A stretch of DNA of 64,000 bases from Corbicula japonica (taxonomy: Eukaryota; Mollusca; Bivalvia; Venerida; Cyrenidae). Position 1 is the stretch's first letter. Every line of letters starts with the position of its first letter. The stretch lies in NCBI GenBank assembly GCA_038501625.1, contig JAZAYU010000005.1, positions 3,100,001-3,164,000 on the forward strand. The letters run 5' to 3'. Shown here in pieces: positions 11,906 through 23,372 of this stretch. The notes beneath the pieces are model-generated. The model was not told the DNA's origin. It did no database searches and saw only the letters and a list, made by a program, of their open reading frames with translations. Made by a program: the position numbers and the translations under genes.

Positions 11906-12745
11906 CAACAAATATGACCTTGACCTAAAGAATTCGGCATCATAATGAGCATGTTGTCAAAAGCAATATAATTTGAAAGTTTCATGAAAAAGTGTAGAGA
12001 AATGGCAAAGTTATAGCCAATGTTAAGTTTTCATGTCTAAATCCAAGTACAATAAAAGGGGCATAACTGCAACAAATATGACCTTGACCAAAAGATTTTG
12101 GCATCATAATGAGTGTGTTGTCATAAGCAATATAATTTGAAAGTTTCATAAAGAAATATTGAGAAATGGCAAAGTTATAGCCAAGATTAAGTTTTTATGA
12201 CAAAATATAAGTATGAAAAGAGGCATAACTTTGTGGCATGTGACCTTGACCTAAAGAGTTTGGTATCATGAAGACTGTGTTGTTGTAAGCAGTGTATTTT
12301 GAAAGTTTCATGAAGAAATGTTAAGAAATGGCAAAATTATAGCCAATATAAAGTTTTGGTGACAAAAAAAGGGGCATAACTCCTTCAAATGTGACCTTGA
12401 CCTAAATAATTTGGCATCATCATGACCGTGTTGTCATAAGGAGTATGATTTGAAAGTTTGATGAAGAAATATTAAGAAATGGCAAAGTTATAGCCAATGT
12501 TAAGTTTTTGTGACAAAAAAGGGGCATAACTCCATCAAATGTGACCTTGACCTAAAGAATTTGGCCTCATCATGACCATGTTGTCATAAGCAGTATAATT
12601 TGAAAGTTTGATGAAGAAATATTAAGAAATGGCAAAGTTATAGCCAACGTTAAGTTTTCGTGACGGACAGACAGACAGACGGACCGAGGGACGGACAAAG
12701 TGATCCCTATTGTATCGCCGTTTCTTCGAAAGGGCGACACAAAAA
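11906..12745 (+). repeat. Dispersed repeat with 'ggggcataactyc..gaccttgacc' tandem core and hairpin end
   Basis: Five or so units of about 140-170 bp share 'ggggcataact', 'tgaccttgacctaaa' and 'ggcaaagttatagccaa'. The last unit runs into 'gacggacagacagacagacgg' (12661-12682) and a hairpin whose arms are 'tcgcc' and 'ggcga' (about 12711-12741), then an A-run. This repeats the core, purine-pyrimidine stretch, hairpin and A-tail plan of the families at 3190 and 5445. Confidence 0.8.
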
Positions 12746-13920
12746 GCAAGGATGAGTTTTGGGCCTTTGAACATCGACAAGATGTATGATAAAATAAAGG
12801 TATACAAAGTTTTAAAGTTGTAGTTTTAATAGAATGAAAGTTATGAGCTTTCACCTTCTTGCATGCAAACTTTAACCTTAATTTCTAAGTCTAAAAAGTT
12901 TAAGTGCAATAATTTGAAAAAAAATCAAAGAGTAATGGTTCTTGGCATACATAGTCAGAGTCATGATGGTGAATAAGTGTCAAAGCTATAGTACAAGAAG
13001 TATGAAAGTTACAAGCTTGCACACAAACTTTAACCTGAAATTCTAAGTCGAAAAAGGGCAATAATTTGATAAAAATCAAAGAAAGAGTTATGGTTCTTGG
13101 CATACATAGTCAGGGTCATGATGGTAAACAAGTGTCTTAAGTTTCAAAGCTATAGTACAAGAAGTATGAAAGTAACTAGCTTGCATGCAAACTTTAACAA
13201 GAAATTATAAGTCAAAAAAGGACCATAATTTAAACAAAATGGTAGTTAGAGTTATGGTTATTGGCATACACACTTGGGCTATGATGATGAACAAGTGTTG
13301 AAAGTTTCAAAGCTGTTGTATAAGTAGTATGGAAGTTATGGGTTTGTACTCTAGCTTGCACGCAAACTTTAACCTGAAATTTTAAGTTGAAAAAGGGCCA
13401 TAATTTGCTGAAAATGAAAGTTAAGAGTTATGGTTCTTGGCATACACACTTGGAATATGATGATGAACAAGTGTTGAAAGTTTCAAAGCTGTAGTATAAT
13501 TAGTATTGAAGTTATGAGTTTGTACAGTAGCTTGCACACAAACTTTAGCCTGAAATTCTAAGTCGAAAAAGGGCCATAATTTGATCAAAATGAAAGTAAG
13601 AGTTATGGTTCTTGGCATAAACACTCAGGACATGATGATGAACAAGTGTGCCAAGTTTCAAAGCTGTAGTATAAGTATTATTGAAGTTATGAGTTTGTAC
13701 AGCAGCTTGCAGGCGAACTTTAACCTGAAATTCTAAGTAAAAAAAAGGGCCATAATTTGATCAAAATGAAAGTTAGAGTTCTTGGCATACACACTCGGGA
13801 CATGATGATGAACAAATGTGCCAAGTTTTAAAGCTGTAGCTACAGTAGTTTGGTTGCACGTAAACTTTAACCAAAGCGGGACGCCGACACCTACGCCCTT
13901 TTTTAAGTGAGTACAATAGC
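12746..13920 (+). repeat. Tandem repeat, 'gggccataatttgatcaaaatgaaag' units of about 150-180 bp
   Basis: About six diverged units share 'cttgcacgcaaactttaacctgaaattctaagtcgaaaaagggccataatttg' and 'gttatggttcttggcatacacac'. The minus-strand 60-70 codon frames are repeat by-products with matching sequence from unit to unit, which reflects repeat homology and not a protein family. Confidence 0.8.
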
Positions 13921-14590
13921 TCAACATATCAACTTCATCAAATGTGACCTTGACCTAAATAATTTGACATCATCATGAGCATGTTGTAATTAGAAATATG
14001 ATTTGAAATTTTGATAAGAAATATTAAGAAATGGCATAGTTATAGCCAACGTTAAGTTTTTGAGTAAAAATCAAAGTACAAAAGGGGCATAACTCCATCA
14101 AATCTGAACTTGACATTAAAATTTTTAAATCATCACGAGCATGTTGTCAGTGGCAATATAATGTGAAAGTTTCATGAAAAAATATTAAGAAAGGGCAGAG
14201 TTATAGCCAACATGAAGTTTATATGACATACTGATGAACAACAGACAACTTTAGCAATTCCTTCGCATTGCCTTTTCTTCGAAAGGGCAACATAAAAAGG
14301 ACTTGTACTTTTGAAGTTAAAGGAAACATTAAATTTCAAGTTAAATTTGCATTTGAAAGAAGCATAATTCAAAAGATAGTGAAATATGAGTAATAATTCT
14401 TATTGTGTCTGATTACATTTTTCATGTAATTGAAATATTCCAGGTACATGTATGAAGAGAATTGGATAAGTACTTTCAAAGTTATCGCAACATTAGGTTT
14501 CATGTTTAAAGCAGGGGGACTACTGGATGTCGGCGCCAAACAATAAGATCCCTATGTGTCTATTGAGTATTGCAGGCAACGCAAAAACAA
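13921..14590 (+). repeat. Two repeat ends with hairpins
   Basis: Further 'ggggcataactccatcaaat' units end at a hairpin with 'ttgcc' and 'ggcaa' arms around 'ttttcttcgaaa' (about 14267-14292) and an A-rich tail. A second fragment then ends 'gatccctatgtgtctattgagtattgcaggcaacg' (about 14549-14583), which is the tail type of the family at 3190. Confidence 0.7.
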
Positions 14591-15228
14591 TAATTATCAA
14601 AGTGAAACTGGCATTTTTGCTATTTTCTTAATTCAAAGACATAATTAACAATTTTAGTTTCAAATGTTAAAAGTGCACTTTTCACTTGGCCTTCATAATT
14701 ATATTCTTTGCCAGAAATACAACTTTGATATATGGGTTAAAGAAATCATTAGTTGGAAATTCTTATTAAATTTTGCCCCATGTAACAAAATAGGACCACA
14801 AATTGTTTACCTTAAACCAGAACATACAATTAAACACTTTATTGGAAACACACTGTTTGGTTCCTGGTCAATTTTATTTTCTTAAAAACTAAGTTTGTTA
14901 CACTTGACGTTCATTTATTCTGCAAGCCAAGCCTTCGTTTTGAACTGACACCATTTACACATGAACCCATACAAAAACTTTAATTATTAGACATGTAGAT
15001 TTTAGGCATTTTATTAAATCATTAAATCATTTAATGTTTCATTAAATTTTTGTTCCACTTCAAACAAATTTAACAACATTTTCCCTCTAACATCAAAATG
15101 TTTGAGGCAATCAGCATTTTGTAAGAAAATCAATATCTGCTGATTTATTTATCAATGTTCAAATATAAATTGTTCTTTTTACAGTAAATGAAAGGATATT
15201 CCTTCTATTATTTACAGACTTTAGCTTA
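14591..15228. other. No gene recognised
   Basis: AT-rich DNA. A 73-codon plus-strand frame at 14664-14885 has an ordinary ATG but no recognisable family, signal or splice context, so I do not call it. Confidence 0.5.
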
Positions 15229-15230
15229 TA

Positions 15231-16435
15231 CAGTGGAGCTCCACTATATCGCGATCCGCTATATCGCGAAATCCAATATAACACGGTCGATCCGTGGACC
15301 CCGTTTTTTTTCCCATAAAATGATACCCGTATTTTGTCCAAGTCTTCGGACGGAAAAATTTTTTTTTTCTGCCTGAACAAATTTTTAGAGACGAGAAGTT
15401 ATATTTAAAGAAAGATTATCCGAATATTTAGATACATGTAAATTAATTACCACGCCCATAAACGTAAGCCGAGAATAAATCAACCACCTGTCAGACGTTT
15501 CTTCCTTTGAAATTTCTGCTTACCTTTGTCAAGCAATCAACTCCATAGTTGTTAAATAAACATCCTATTGTTGTATAATCAACAAAAAATGCAATGGCTT
15601 TGCAAATCGGTGCGCAATAGATTTGTTGCAAACTGCCAATTTGGCGAATTAGGCCAGTAATGCAGACACAAACACAAACTGATCAGAAATTAGCAATAAT
15701 TATACTAGATTATGCTGTCAATCAAACAATCGACTGATTTAGAAATGAAATCATCCTAGTTTGTTGACGGTTTGAAATTCTTTTGTACAATAGCGTCAAT
15801 CAATTTCTGAGCGGTGTGCACTGTTTCAAGTTGACGTCGGCGTCTTTGATGTGAAATACACAAGCATCAATGACATTTTAGATCAAAACGGTCAATAAAA
15901 AGGTGTTGAACAGGTGTTCATAGCAGTTCTAAATTTGATGATTTTAGTCAATGTACATTGTATCATTTCTCGGATATTTTATGGGCAAGTATTAGCATGA
16001 TTAAAAATATACGTCGTTCACTTTATTTCTTACTCGTAATAAAAATTATGAGCATCAGACTTAAACATTGTAAATTAAAATGCACGGTCAGAAATATACG
16101 GTGTTCATATTAGTCTGTGTTATTTAATGTGACGATGCTCTGCGTATTACTGGAAGAAGAAATGTTGTTTTCGGTGTCCCATTTTTAAGAGGCTGAAAAA
16201 ATTTATTTTGGCAAAATAATTTTGGTGTCCGAAGACTAAGACAAAATACCTATAAAACGTAATGATAAATAACTGTGTACATGTATTATAATGCTTATCC
16301 AGGGTATCATTACATCCGCCATATAAGGACTTATGATAAGCGTAAGTTCCTTTGTCCCTCCAATATCGCGGATCCAATAATAACGCGGTTTGAGGGTCTG
16401 GACCCCACAGACCGCGTTATTTTGGATCTCCACTG
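15231..16435. mobile_element. 1.2-kb non-autonomous TIR transposon, pogo/Tigger-like termini
   Basis: The left end is 'cagtggagctccactatatcgcg' and the right end, read inverted, is 'cagtggagatccaaaataacgcgg'. TA lies on both sides (15229-15230 and 16436-16437). Similarity between the arms continues inward, for example 'ttttgtccaagtcttcggac' on the left against 'gtccgaagactaagacaaaa' near 16228. The middle has no transposase. CAGTGGA ends with TA duplication fit the pogo/Tigger branch of Tc1/mariner; the exact family is inferred. Confidence 0.75.
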
Positions 16436-16437
16436 TA

Positions 16438-16939
16438 TTACATCCAAAATATACCGTGACACTTCATAAGTCTTTTGTTATAAAATATCATAAGAAAATG
16501 ATGTTGGAGGCGTTAACACAGAAGGTTGTGATGCATGGTGGGGTGTACAAACAGACAGAATTACACATACCCTCACCTTTCTGCACGGGATAGTTATACC
16601 TTGCACATTTACACAATTTTTCCTATATTTCATACAAAATCCATTTAGCATACCCATAGTCCCAAGCAAGTGTATTATTAACAAGGAAACAACAAGCAGA
16701 CCACCAAAAATGACAAACAGAACAATTCCCGGACCTTTTATTCATTCAATTTATAGAAGGTGCAGATGTAGCTTTTAAAATATTAAATTTACCCCAAAAA
16801 AATGCTGATTTTTTGCTACACATTTTTGTGACATTCACAAATCATGGGTATGTTAACTTTGAAAATGTTAAATTTACCAAAAAATTTGCTGATTTTCTGC
16901 CGATTTGTGTGACATTCTCAAATTGCAGGGCCAAACTTT
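16438..16939. other. No gene recognised
   Basis: AT-rich DNA with two similar 'aaatttaccaaaaaatttgctgattttctgc' stretches near 16780 and 16868. No coding signal is seen. Confidence 0.5.
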
Positions 16940-18280
16940 GAAACTAGAATGTTGTGTTCAGCAGAACACATGTGTCGCCTCCAAGGAAAAAGTTGAAATT
17001 TGGGCCTATGTTTAATCATATATAATAAAAATAAAATATTTTATTTAAGTTGATTTCAATACTACACTACAGAAGACATGTGTCACCTAATTGCTTTGAA
17101 AGGGGAATAACTAAAAGAATGGTGAAACCTGAGTTATCATTCTTCAAAAATTGGTATGTGCACGCAGATGAGATATTCAAAGTATATAGCGAATTGAACA
17201 ATACTTTCTATTTTACAGGCAACATTAAGTTTCATATTAAAGTTGCATTTGAAAGGAGCATAACTCATAAAATATTCAAACAGGAGTTTTCATTCGTGTT
17301 GTTACCAATGGTGTCGGTCATGCAGATAATATATTCCAAGTATTAAGTGAATAGGACAAGTACTTTCAAAGTTATAGGCAACATTAGTTTCATGTTAACA
17401 TTGCATTTGAAAGGGGCATAACTCATAAAATATTTAAAAAAGGAGTTATGATCCTTGTTGTAACCGATGTTGTTGTTCCTAAAGATGATAAATTCCAAGT
17501 TTTAAATGAAAAGGACGAGTACTTTCAAAGTTATAGCTTGTTAAAGTACTTTCAAAGTTATAGCATGTTAAAGCTGTTTTTGAAAGGGGCATAACTCAAA
17601 AGATTGAAACTGGAGTTATCATTCTTGTTGTCACAGATGCCATTGTTCATGCTGATGCAGCGTTTTTTTTCCTTCTTTAACTACCTCCATAAAACGGTAC
17701 AATTCCCAAAGCTGACCGGAGTCTTCCCAATTCAAAGTACCGGACCTTTCCCAATCCCCAAAGCTTATGTTTCCAACAACAAACATTGCCGTTTCCCAAT
17801 TGACAAAAAATGTTTTGAAATTAAAGAGTTTAAATAAATATGTGATTATTATTTCCTATAGATCTCTTCATGGATAAACAAAAAGTAGAAAAAACTTTTT
17901 TGCAAGAAATGTCGTTAAGCGTAAACAAACCGTACCTACTGTACCGTACAAAGGGAGTAACTCTTATCAACTATCCAGTTAGACACTTACTCAGTCGTGA
18001 AGTGAATAGGACAAGTACTTTCAAAGTTACATGTATAAGTGAAAGAGGAGTTATCGTTCCTGTCACGGATTGCTTTGTTTATGCTGATGATATATTCCAA
18101 GTATGAAGTGAATTATGAGGACAAGTACTTTCAAAGTTATAGGCCACATTAAGTTTCATGTTAAAGTTGCATTTGAAAGGGGCATAACTCATAAAATAGT
18201 GAAAGAGGGGTTATTGTTCCTGTTGTCATGGATCGCTGTGTTCATGCTGATGATCCAGTGCGAAATTTGGATAGGAATTC
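16940..18280 (+). repeat. Diverged copy of the palindrome-head/159-bp family
   Basis: The head 'gttgtgttcagcagaacacatgtgtcgcct' (16951-16980) matches the head at 3190 but has lost the perfect palindrome. Degenerate core units sharing 'aggacaagtactttcaaagttataggcaacatt' and 'gcatttgaaaggggcataactca' follow to about 18280. Another mobile sequence interrupts it at about 17655-18000. The open frames at 17050-18306 are repeat translations. Confidence 0.75.
17655..18000 (+). mobile_element. Short repeat element inserted in a satellite; inverted relative at 25.26 kb
   Basis: From 'gcagcgttttttttccttctttaact' to 'agagtaactcttatcaac..gttagacacttactcagt' this segment matches the reverse complement of 25264-25475. 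Shared words include 'cccaaagctgaccggagtcttcccaatt' and 'ttttttgcaagaaatgtcgtt'. This copy has roughly 130 extra bases in its middle. It interrupts the 159-bp family, so it is the younger insertion. I could not define a target duplication. Confidence 0.65.
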
Positions 18281-18590
18281 TTCAAATTTCAAAAGAATTC
18301 TTATAAATTCTAAGGGTTTTTTTTCCAATGAAATCTTTAGAATTCCTAAAGAATCCTAGGACAGAGCGGTTGGATTTTGGAATTATTTGGCGGTATTGGC
18401 ACACTATTCCTAGGAAATCCTAGGATTTCCAAATGGCAAAACTGTGGAATATATAGGAATTAACAAATGGGAAATCACGGGAATTCTCGAGAAATCCAAC
18501 ATGTTAGAAATCCCAAGGATTCCTAAGAAATCCAACATGTTAGAAATCATATGAATACCTAGGAATTCATAAGAAAATACTTATCATTTT
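18281..18590. repeat. Degenerate GAATTC / CCTAGG / GGATTTC word cluster
   Basis: About 300 bp are dominated by variants of 'aggaattc', 'cctaggaaatcctaggatttcc' and 'gaaatccaacatgttagaaatc' in both orientations. The second of these words is nearly self-complementary. No gene is present. Confidence 0.6.
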
Positions 18591-20975
18591 CCTCCATAGA
18601 TGTGACTAATGAGCTAACAGTGTACATCCAGATCAGCTCTCACATCTGTGTCTTCTGATAAGGATCTACACTGTTTGCTTTTAGATTTATTGGGTTATGT
18701 ATATCTGACTAAAAAGCCAAGTGTAGTTCCTGATCAGATTGCACTGATGTGCTGGCTGATCTATTAGGTTGACACTGTTAGCACATGCAATAAAACCCAT
18801 ATAAATGAAGTTAAGGGGCAGTAAAAAGTACATAAAATTAAATTGAACTAACTTTTGGTGGTAAACAAACAGATATCATCAATCTATAAGCCTGGTCAAC
18901 AATCTGGCTCAATAAGTGAATCAATCATGATGAACAAAAAACCTGATTATCTAAGAAAATAACATATTCATTATAACATAGTAGCTTTTAATCTGGATCA
19001 GTTTAAATATATGATTGATTTATGTAATACAGAATATTTCAAACTGCATTTTAAACCAAACACTGTACACATGTAGTATAAACAAGCAGTACAATTAAGG
19101 CTACATCTATTAAATTTAAAATCAAATACATTGTTTTGTATGAAATAGTTATATTATACAAAGAAAATCTTTGTTTGAATTGCAAGATTTATCCCTTTAC
19201 AATACTGGGATCCTATGTATTTATTGGACAATCAATTTATTTATTGGACAATCAATTTTCCGGACAAAATTTATATCAGTTGAAGACACACTCAATTTTT
19301 GATCGAATTCTGGAAAAAACATATAAGAATCATGTAGACACCTTTTGCTTCAATGTAAAAAACAACAATGTCGCAGTTGGTTAACTTTCATGTATAATAA
19401 TGATATTTTTACTACTGTATGCCCTTTTGTTTACAATGAGATTTCATGATTAAGTCACATAAGGGATTTATTGTAACCGCGCATGAGCCAATCTAGAGGC
19501 GTCCAAAAGGTGTCTGAAGATGTCTCGTCAAATTACAAAACGAGTACATAGAAATGTTTTTGCAATTATAAAGGAAATAATATTTTCATGATTATGATGC
19601 AAAATCCAACAGTTAGAAAGAAAAATTAACAATTTTTGTCCTGTGATATGAATGATATGACTTATACACAAGTGCTATGAACATCAGGATCCAGATCAGA
19701 CTGCATATTAGAAGAAATATTCAGGAAGGCAAAAGTTGTAACCAACAAAGTTTTCATGAGGGACGGACTGAGAGATGAACAAAGCAATCCCTATTAATCA
19801 CCTTTTCTTTGTTTTCGAAAATGTAAAATGACTTTAATTATATACTTTAAAATAAAAATGATTTTTTAAAACACTGTCTGAAAGGTGATTTGTGGCACTT
19901 TAATGAAGTTGGTACTTTCCTTATTTTGGTTTGAAGATTTGTTTACATTCCGGGGGTGGTTACTTTCGGTTTAAAATGCTGAGAGAATGAGTTGGTGAAG
20001 ACCCTGATTTCTGGTCATTTTTGATTCGCCCAAGAGTGCCACTTTGCAAAACTGTTGTAGTTTTGGAAATAGTCATGTAAACTAAATCACAGGAGGACCA
20101 AATCTTATAATGTAAGTCTATGGGAAACTATTCAGTGGTCTCTGACCTAAACTGTTCACTGGCATGCTTTACTGAATATTGAACAGTGTTACTAGACACT
20201 GATCAGATCAAACTGTGTTTGTGTGCAGGCTGGTATGGGTCTACCCTTGTGTCACAAATGTGATATATTGACAGCTTTTTAACATGCTGGTATTGTCAAA
20301 CTTAACACAATATCAGTCATGAAGCCTTCAATAAATACAATAGTACACTCACTTAATCAGTTTTTCTTACTTAAATTGATAAATTACTGTTAAAAGAAAT
20401 AATCATAGAATGTTATTAATTACCCAGTCAGAGAAAAAATCACAACTTTCTTCAATGGGTGCTGAGATCTTCAACATTTTCAAGTCAGTATCTTGTATAA
20501 AAAGCAATTCACACCACACAATCTTGAAGGGAGATAATTGTTCTGCAAAGTTCAGGTGACCATACTGTCAAAGTTAATTTTGATCAGGAAAGGTAGGTGG
20601 TCAGCTTCTTAGTAACTAATTTAATAAATTAATGTGATTCAATGTGTGTTGGATTTATCTATTTATGTACTGTTCAATCATTTTATTTTGAGCTTGTTTA
20701 ATTTTCGCGTATTGCGTGCTACGACAAGAGGGTGAAATTCAACCCCAACGAAAGTAAACAATTTAACAGTGTTTCTTCATAGGAAAATACAGTTGCGTGA
20801 ATTCATGCCCCCGCCAAATTGTTATTTGCAAGTTTTGCGCTAAAATTTATCCCAGCGAAATTTTATACAGTATTCTATAGTCTAGATAGTCTAGAATCAC
20901 TGCAGAACACATTATTTGTTCCATTGTATATTCCCAATGACTAATGCTGTATGATACCCTGACTGTCCTCCATTA
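18591..20975. other. No gene recognised; scattered repeat words
   Basis: A 'gtacatccagatcagctctcacatctgtg..gataaggatctacactg' unit lies at 18622-18680. A 'gcgtgaattcatgcccccgcc' element fragment lies near 20700-20870. The 82-codon frame at 19136-19384 has no recognisable family. No exon is called. Confidence 0.5.
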
Positions 20976-23285
20976 ACCTTAAAGTAGGAACACAAGTCAT
21001 GCCCTCTTTCCTCCCACCACATTGAAAGTAGAAACACAAGTCATGCCCTCTTTCCTCCCATGACCTTGAAGGTAGAAACACAAGTCATGCCCCTTTTCCT
21101 CTCATGAACTTGTAGGTAGAAACACAAGTCATGCCCCCTTTCCTCTCATGACCATGAAGGTAGAAACACAAGTCATGCCCTCTTTCCTCCCATGACCTTG
21201 TAGGTAGAAATACAAGTCATGCCCCCTTTGCTCTCATGACCATGAAGGTAAAAACACAAGTCATGCCCTCTTTCCTCCCATGACCTTGTAGGTAGAAACA
21301 CAAGTCATGCCCTCTTTCCTCTCATGACCTTGAAGGTAGAAACACAAGTCATGCCCTCTTTCCTCCCATGACCTTGTAGGTAGAAACACAAGTCATGCCC
21401 CCTTTCCTCTCATGACCTTGAAGGTAGAAACACATGTCATGCCCTCTTTCCTCCCATGACCTTGTAGGTAGAAACACAAGTCATGCCCCCTTTCCTCTCA
21501 TGACCTTGTAGGTAGGAACACAAGTCATGCCCCCTTTCCTCTCATGACCATGAAGGTAGGGACACAAGTCATGACACCTTTCCTCCCATGACCATGAAGG
21601 TAGAAACACAAATCATGCCCTTTTTCCACTCTTTCCTCCCACCACCTTGAAGGTAGGAACACAAGTCATGCCCTCTTTCCTCCCACGACCTTGAAGGTAG
21701 AAACACAAGTCATGCCCTCTTTCCTCCCATGACCTTGAAGGTAGGGACACAAGACATGACACCTTTCCTCCCATGACCTTGAAGGAAGGAACACAAGTCA
21801 AGCCCCCTTTCCTCCCATGACCTTGAAGGTAGGAACACAAGTCATGTCCCCTTTCCTCCTATGACCTTGAAGGTAGGAACACAAGTCATGCCCCCTTTTC
21901 TCCTATGACCTTGAAGGTAGGAACACGTCATGCACCCTTTCCTCCCATGACCTTGAATGTAGGGACACACATCATGCCCCCTTTCCTCCCATGACCTTGA
22001 AGGTAGGAACACAAGTCATGCCCCCTTTCCTCCCATGACCTTGAAGGTAGGAACACAAGTCATGCCCCCTTTCCTCTCATGACCTTGAAGGTAGGGACAC
22101 AAGTCATGCCCCCTTTCCTCCCATGACCTTGAATGTAGGGACACACATCATGCCCCCTTTCCTCCCATGACATTGAGGGTAGGAACACAAGTCATGCCCC
22201 CTTTCCTCCCATGACCTTGAAAGTAGGAATACAAGTCATGCCCCTTTCCTCCCATGATCTTGTAGGGACACAATTCATGCCCCCTTTCCTCCCATGACAT
22301 TGAAGGTAGTAACACAAGTCAGGCCCTCTTTCCTCCCATGACCTTGAAAGTCGGAACACAAGTCATGCCCTCTTTCCTCCCATGACCTTGAAAGTAGGAA
22401 CACAAGTCATGCCCCCTTTCCTCCCATGACCTTGAAAGTAGGAACACAAGTCATGCCCCCTTTCCTGCCATGACCTTGAAAGTAGGAACACGTCATGCCC
22501 CCTATCTGCCCATGACCTTGAAAGTAGAAACTCAAGTCATGCCACCTTTCCTCCCATGACCTTGAAGGTAGGAACATGTCAGGCCCACTTTCCTCCCATG
22601 ACCTAAAAGTTGAAACACAAGTCAGGCCCTCTTTCCTCCCATGACCTTGAAAGTAGGAACACAAGTCATGCCCCCTTTCTTCCCATACCCTTAAAAGTAG
22701 GAACACAAGTCATGCCCCCTTTCCTCCTATAACCTTGAAAGTAGAAACAAATGTCATGCCCTCTTTCCTCCCATGACCTTGAAAGTAAAAACACATGTCA
22801 TGCCCCCTTTAGTGCCATGACCTTGAAGGTAGGAACATGTCATGCCCCCTTTCCTCCCATGACCTTGAAAGTAGAAACACAAGTCATGCCCTCTTTCCTC
22901 CCATGACCTTGAAGGTAGGAACACAAGTCATGCCCCCTTTCCTCCCATTACCTTGAAGGTAGAAACACAAGTCATGCCCCCTTTCATCCCATGACCTTGA
23001 AGGTAGAAACACAAGTCATGCCCTCTTTCCTCCCATGACCTTGAAGGTAGGAACACAAGTCATGTCCCCTTTCCTCCTATGACCTTGAAGGTAGGAACAC
23101 AGCATGCCCCCTTTACTCCCATGACCTTGAAGGTAGAAACACAAGTCATGCCCCTTTCCTCCCATTACCTTGAAGGTAGAAACACGTCATGCCCCCTCCC
23201 TTCCTTCACCTTGAAGGTAGGAACACAAGTCCTCCATCCCTCAACCTTAAAGGTAGGAACACAAGTCATGCCCCCCATCCTCAAC
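20976..23285 (+). repeat. 44-bp minisatellite, about 52 copies
   Basis: The unit is 'cttgaaggtaggaacacaag' followed by 'tcatgccccctttcctcccatgac', 44 bp. Variants include a/g in 'gtagRaacac', 'ccctc' against 'ccccc', and some units 2-4 bp short. The 75- and 99-codon minus-strand frames and the 87-codon plus-strand frame are repeat translations. Both array edges are gradual. Confidence 0.95.
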
Positions 23286-23372
23286 CGGACCACACAACAC
23301 CGCCTTGAAGAAATTTGTGTTGTTTTGAAACCAGACATTTAAGAAATAAAACAAAAACTGGAATGTGTCCTC
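23229..23372 (+). mobile_element. Minisatellite-bearing repeat element, right flank; inverted copy at 32.84 kb
   Basis: From the last minisatellite units through 'accacacaacaccgccttgaag' to 'ctggaatgtgtcctcaga' the sequence is almost identical to the reverse complement of 32838-32982. I see two or three differences in about 145 bp. The minisatellite thus belongs to a dispersed element and has expanded only in this copy. Confidence 0.8.

Noticed and set aside
21613..22706. Minus-strand frames with repeated 'FKVMGGK'-like peptides
   Set aside because: Translation of the 44-bp minisatellite; 44 is not a multiple of three, so the peptide changes phase each unit.
20976..23285. Possible CRISPR-like array
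   Set aside because: Units are directly tandem without unique spacers, in a eukaryotic setting with no cas genes.
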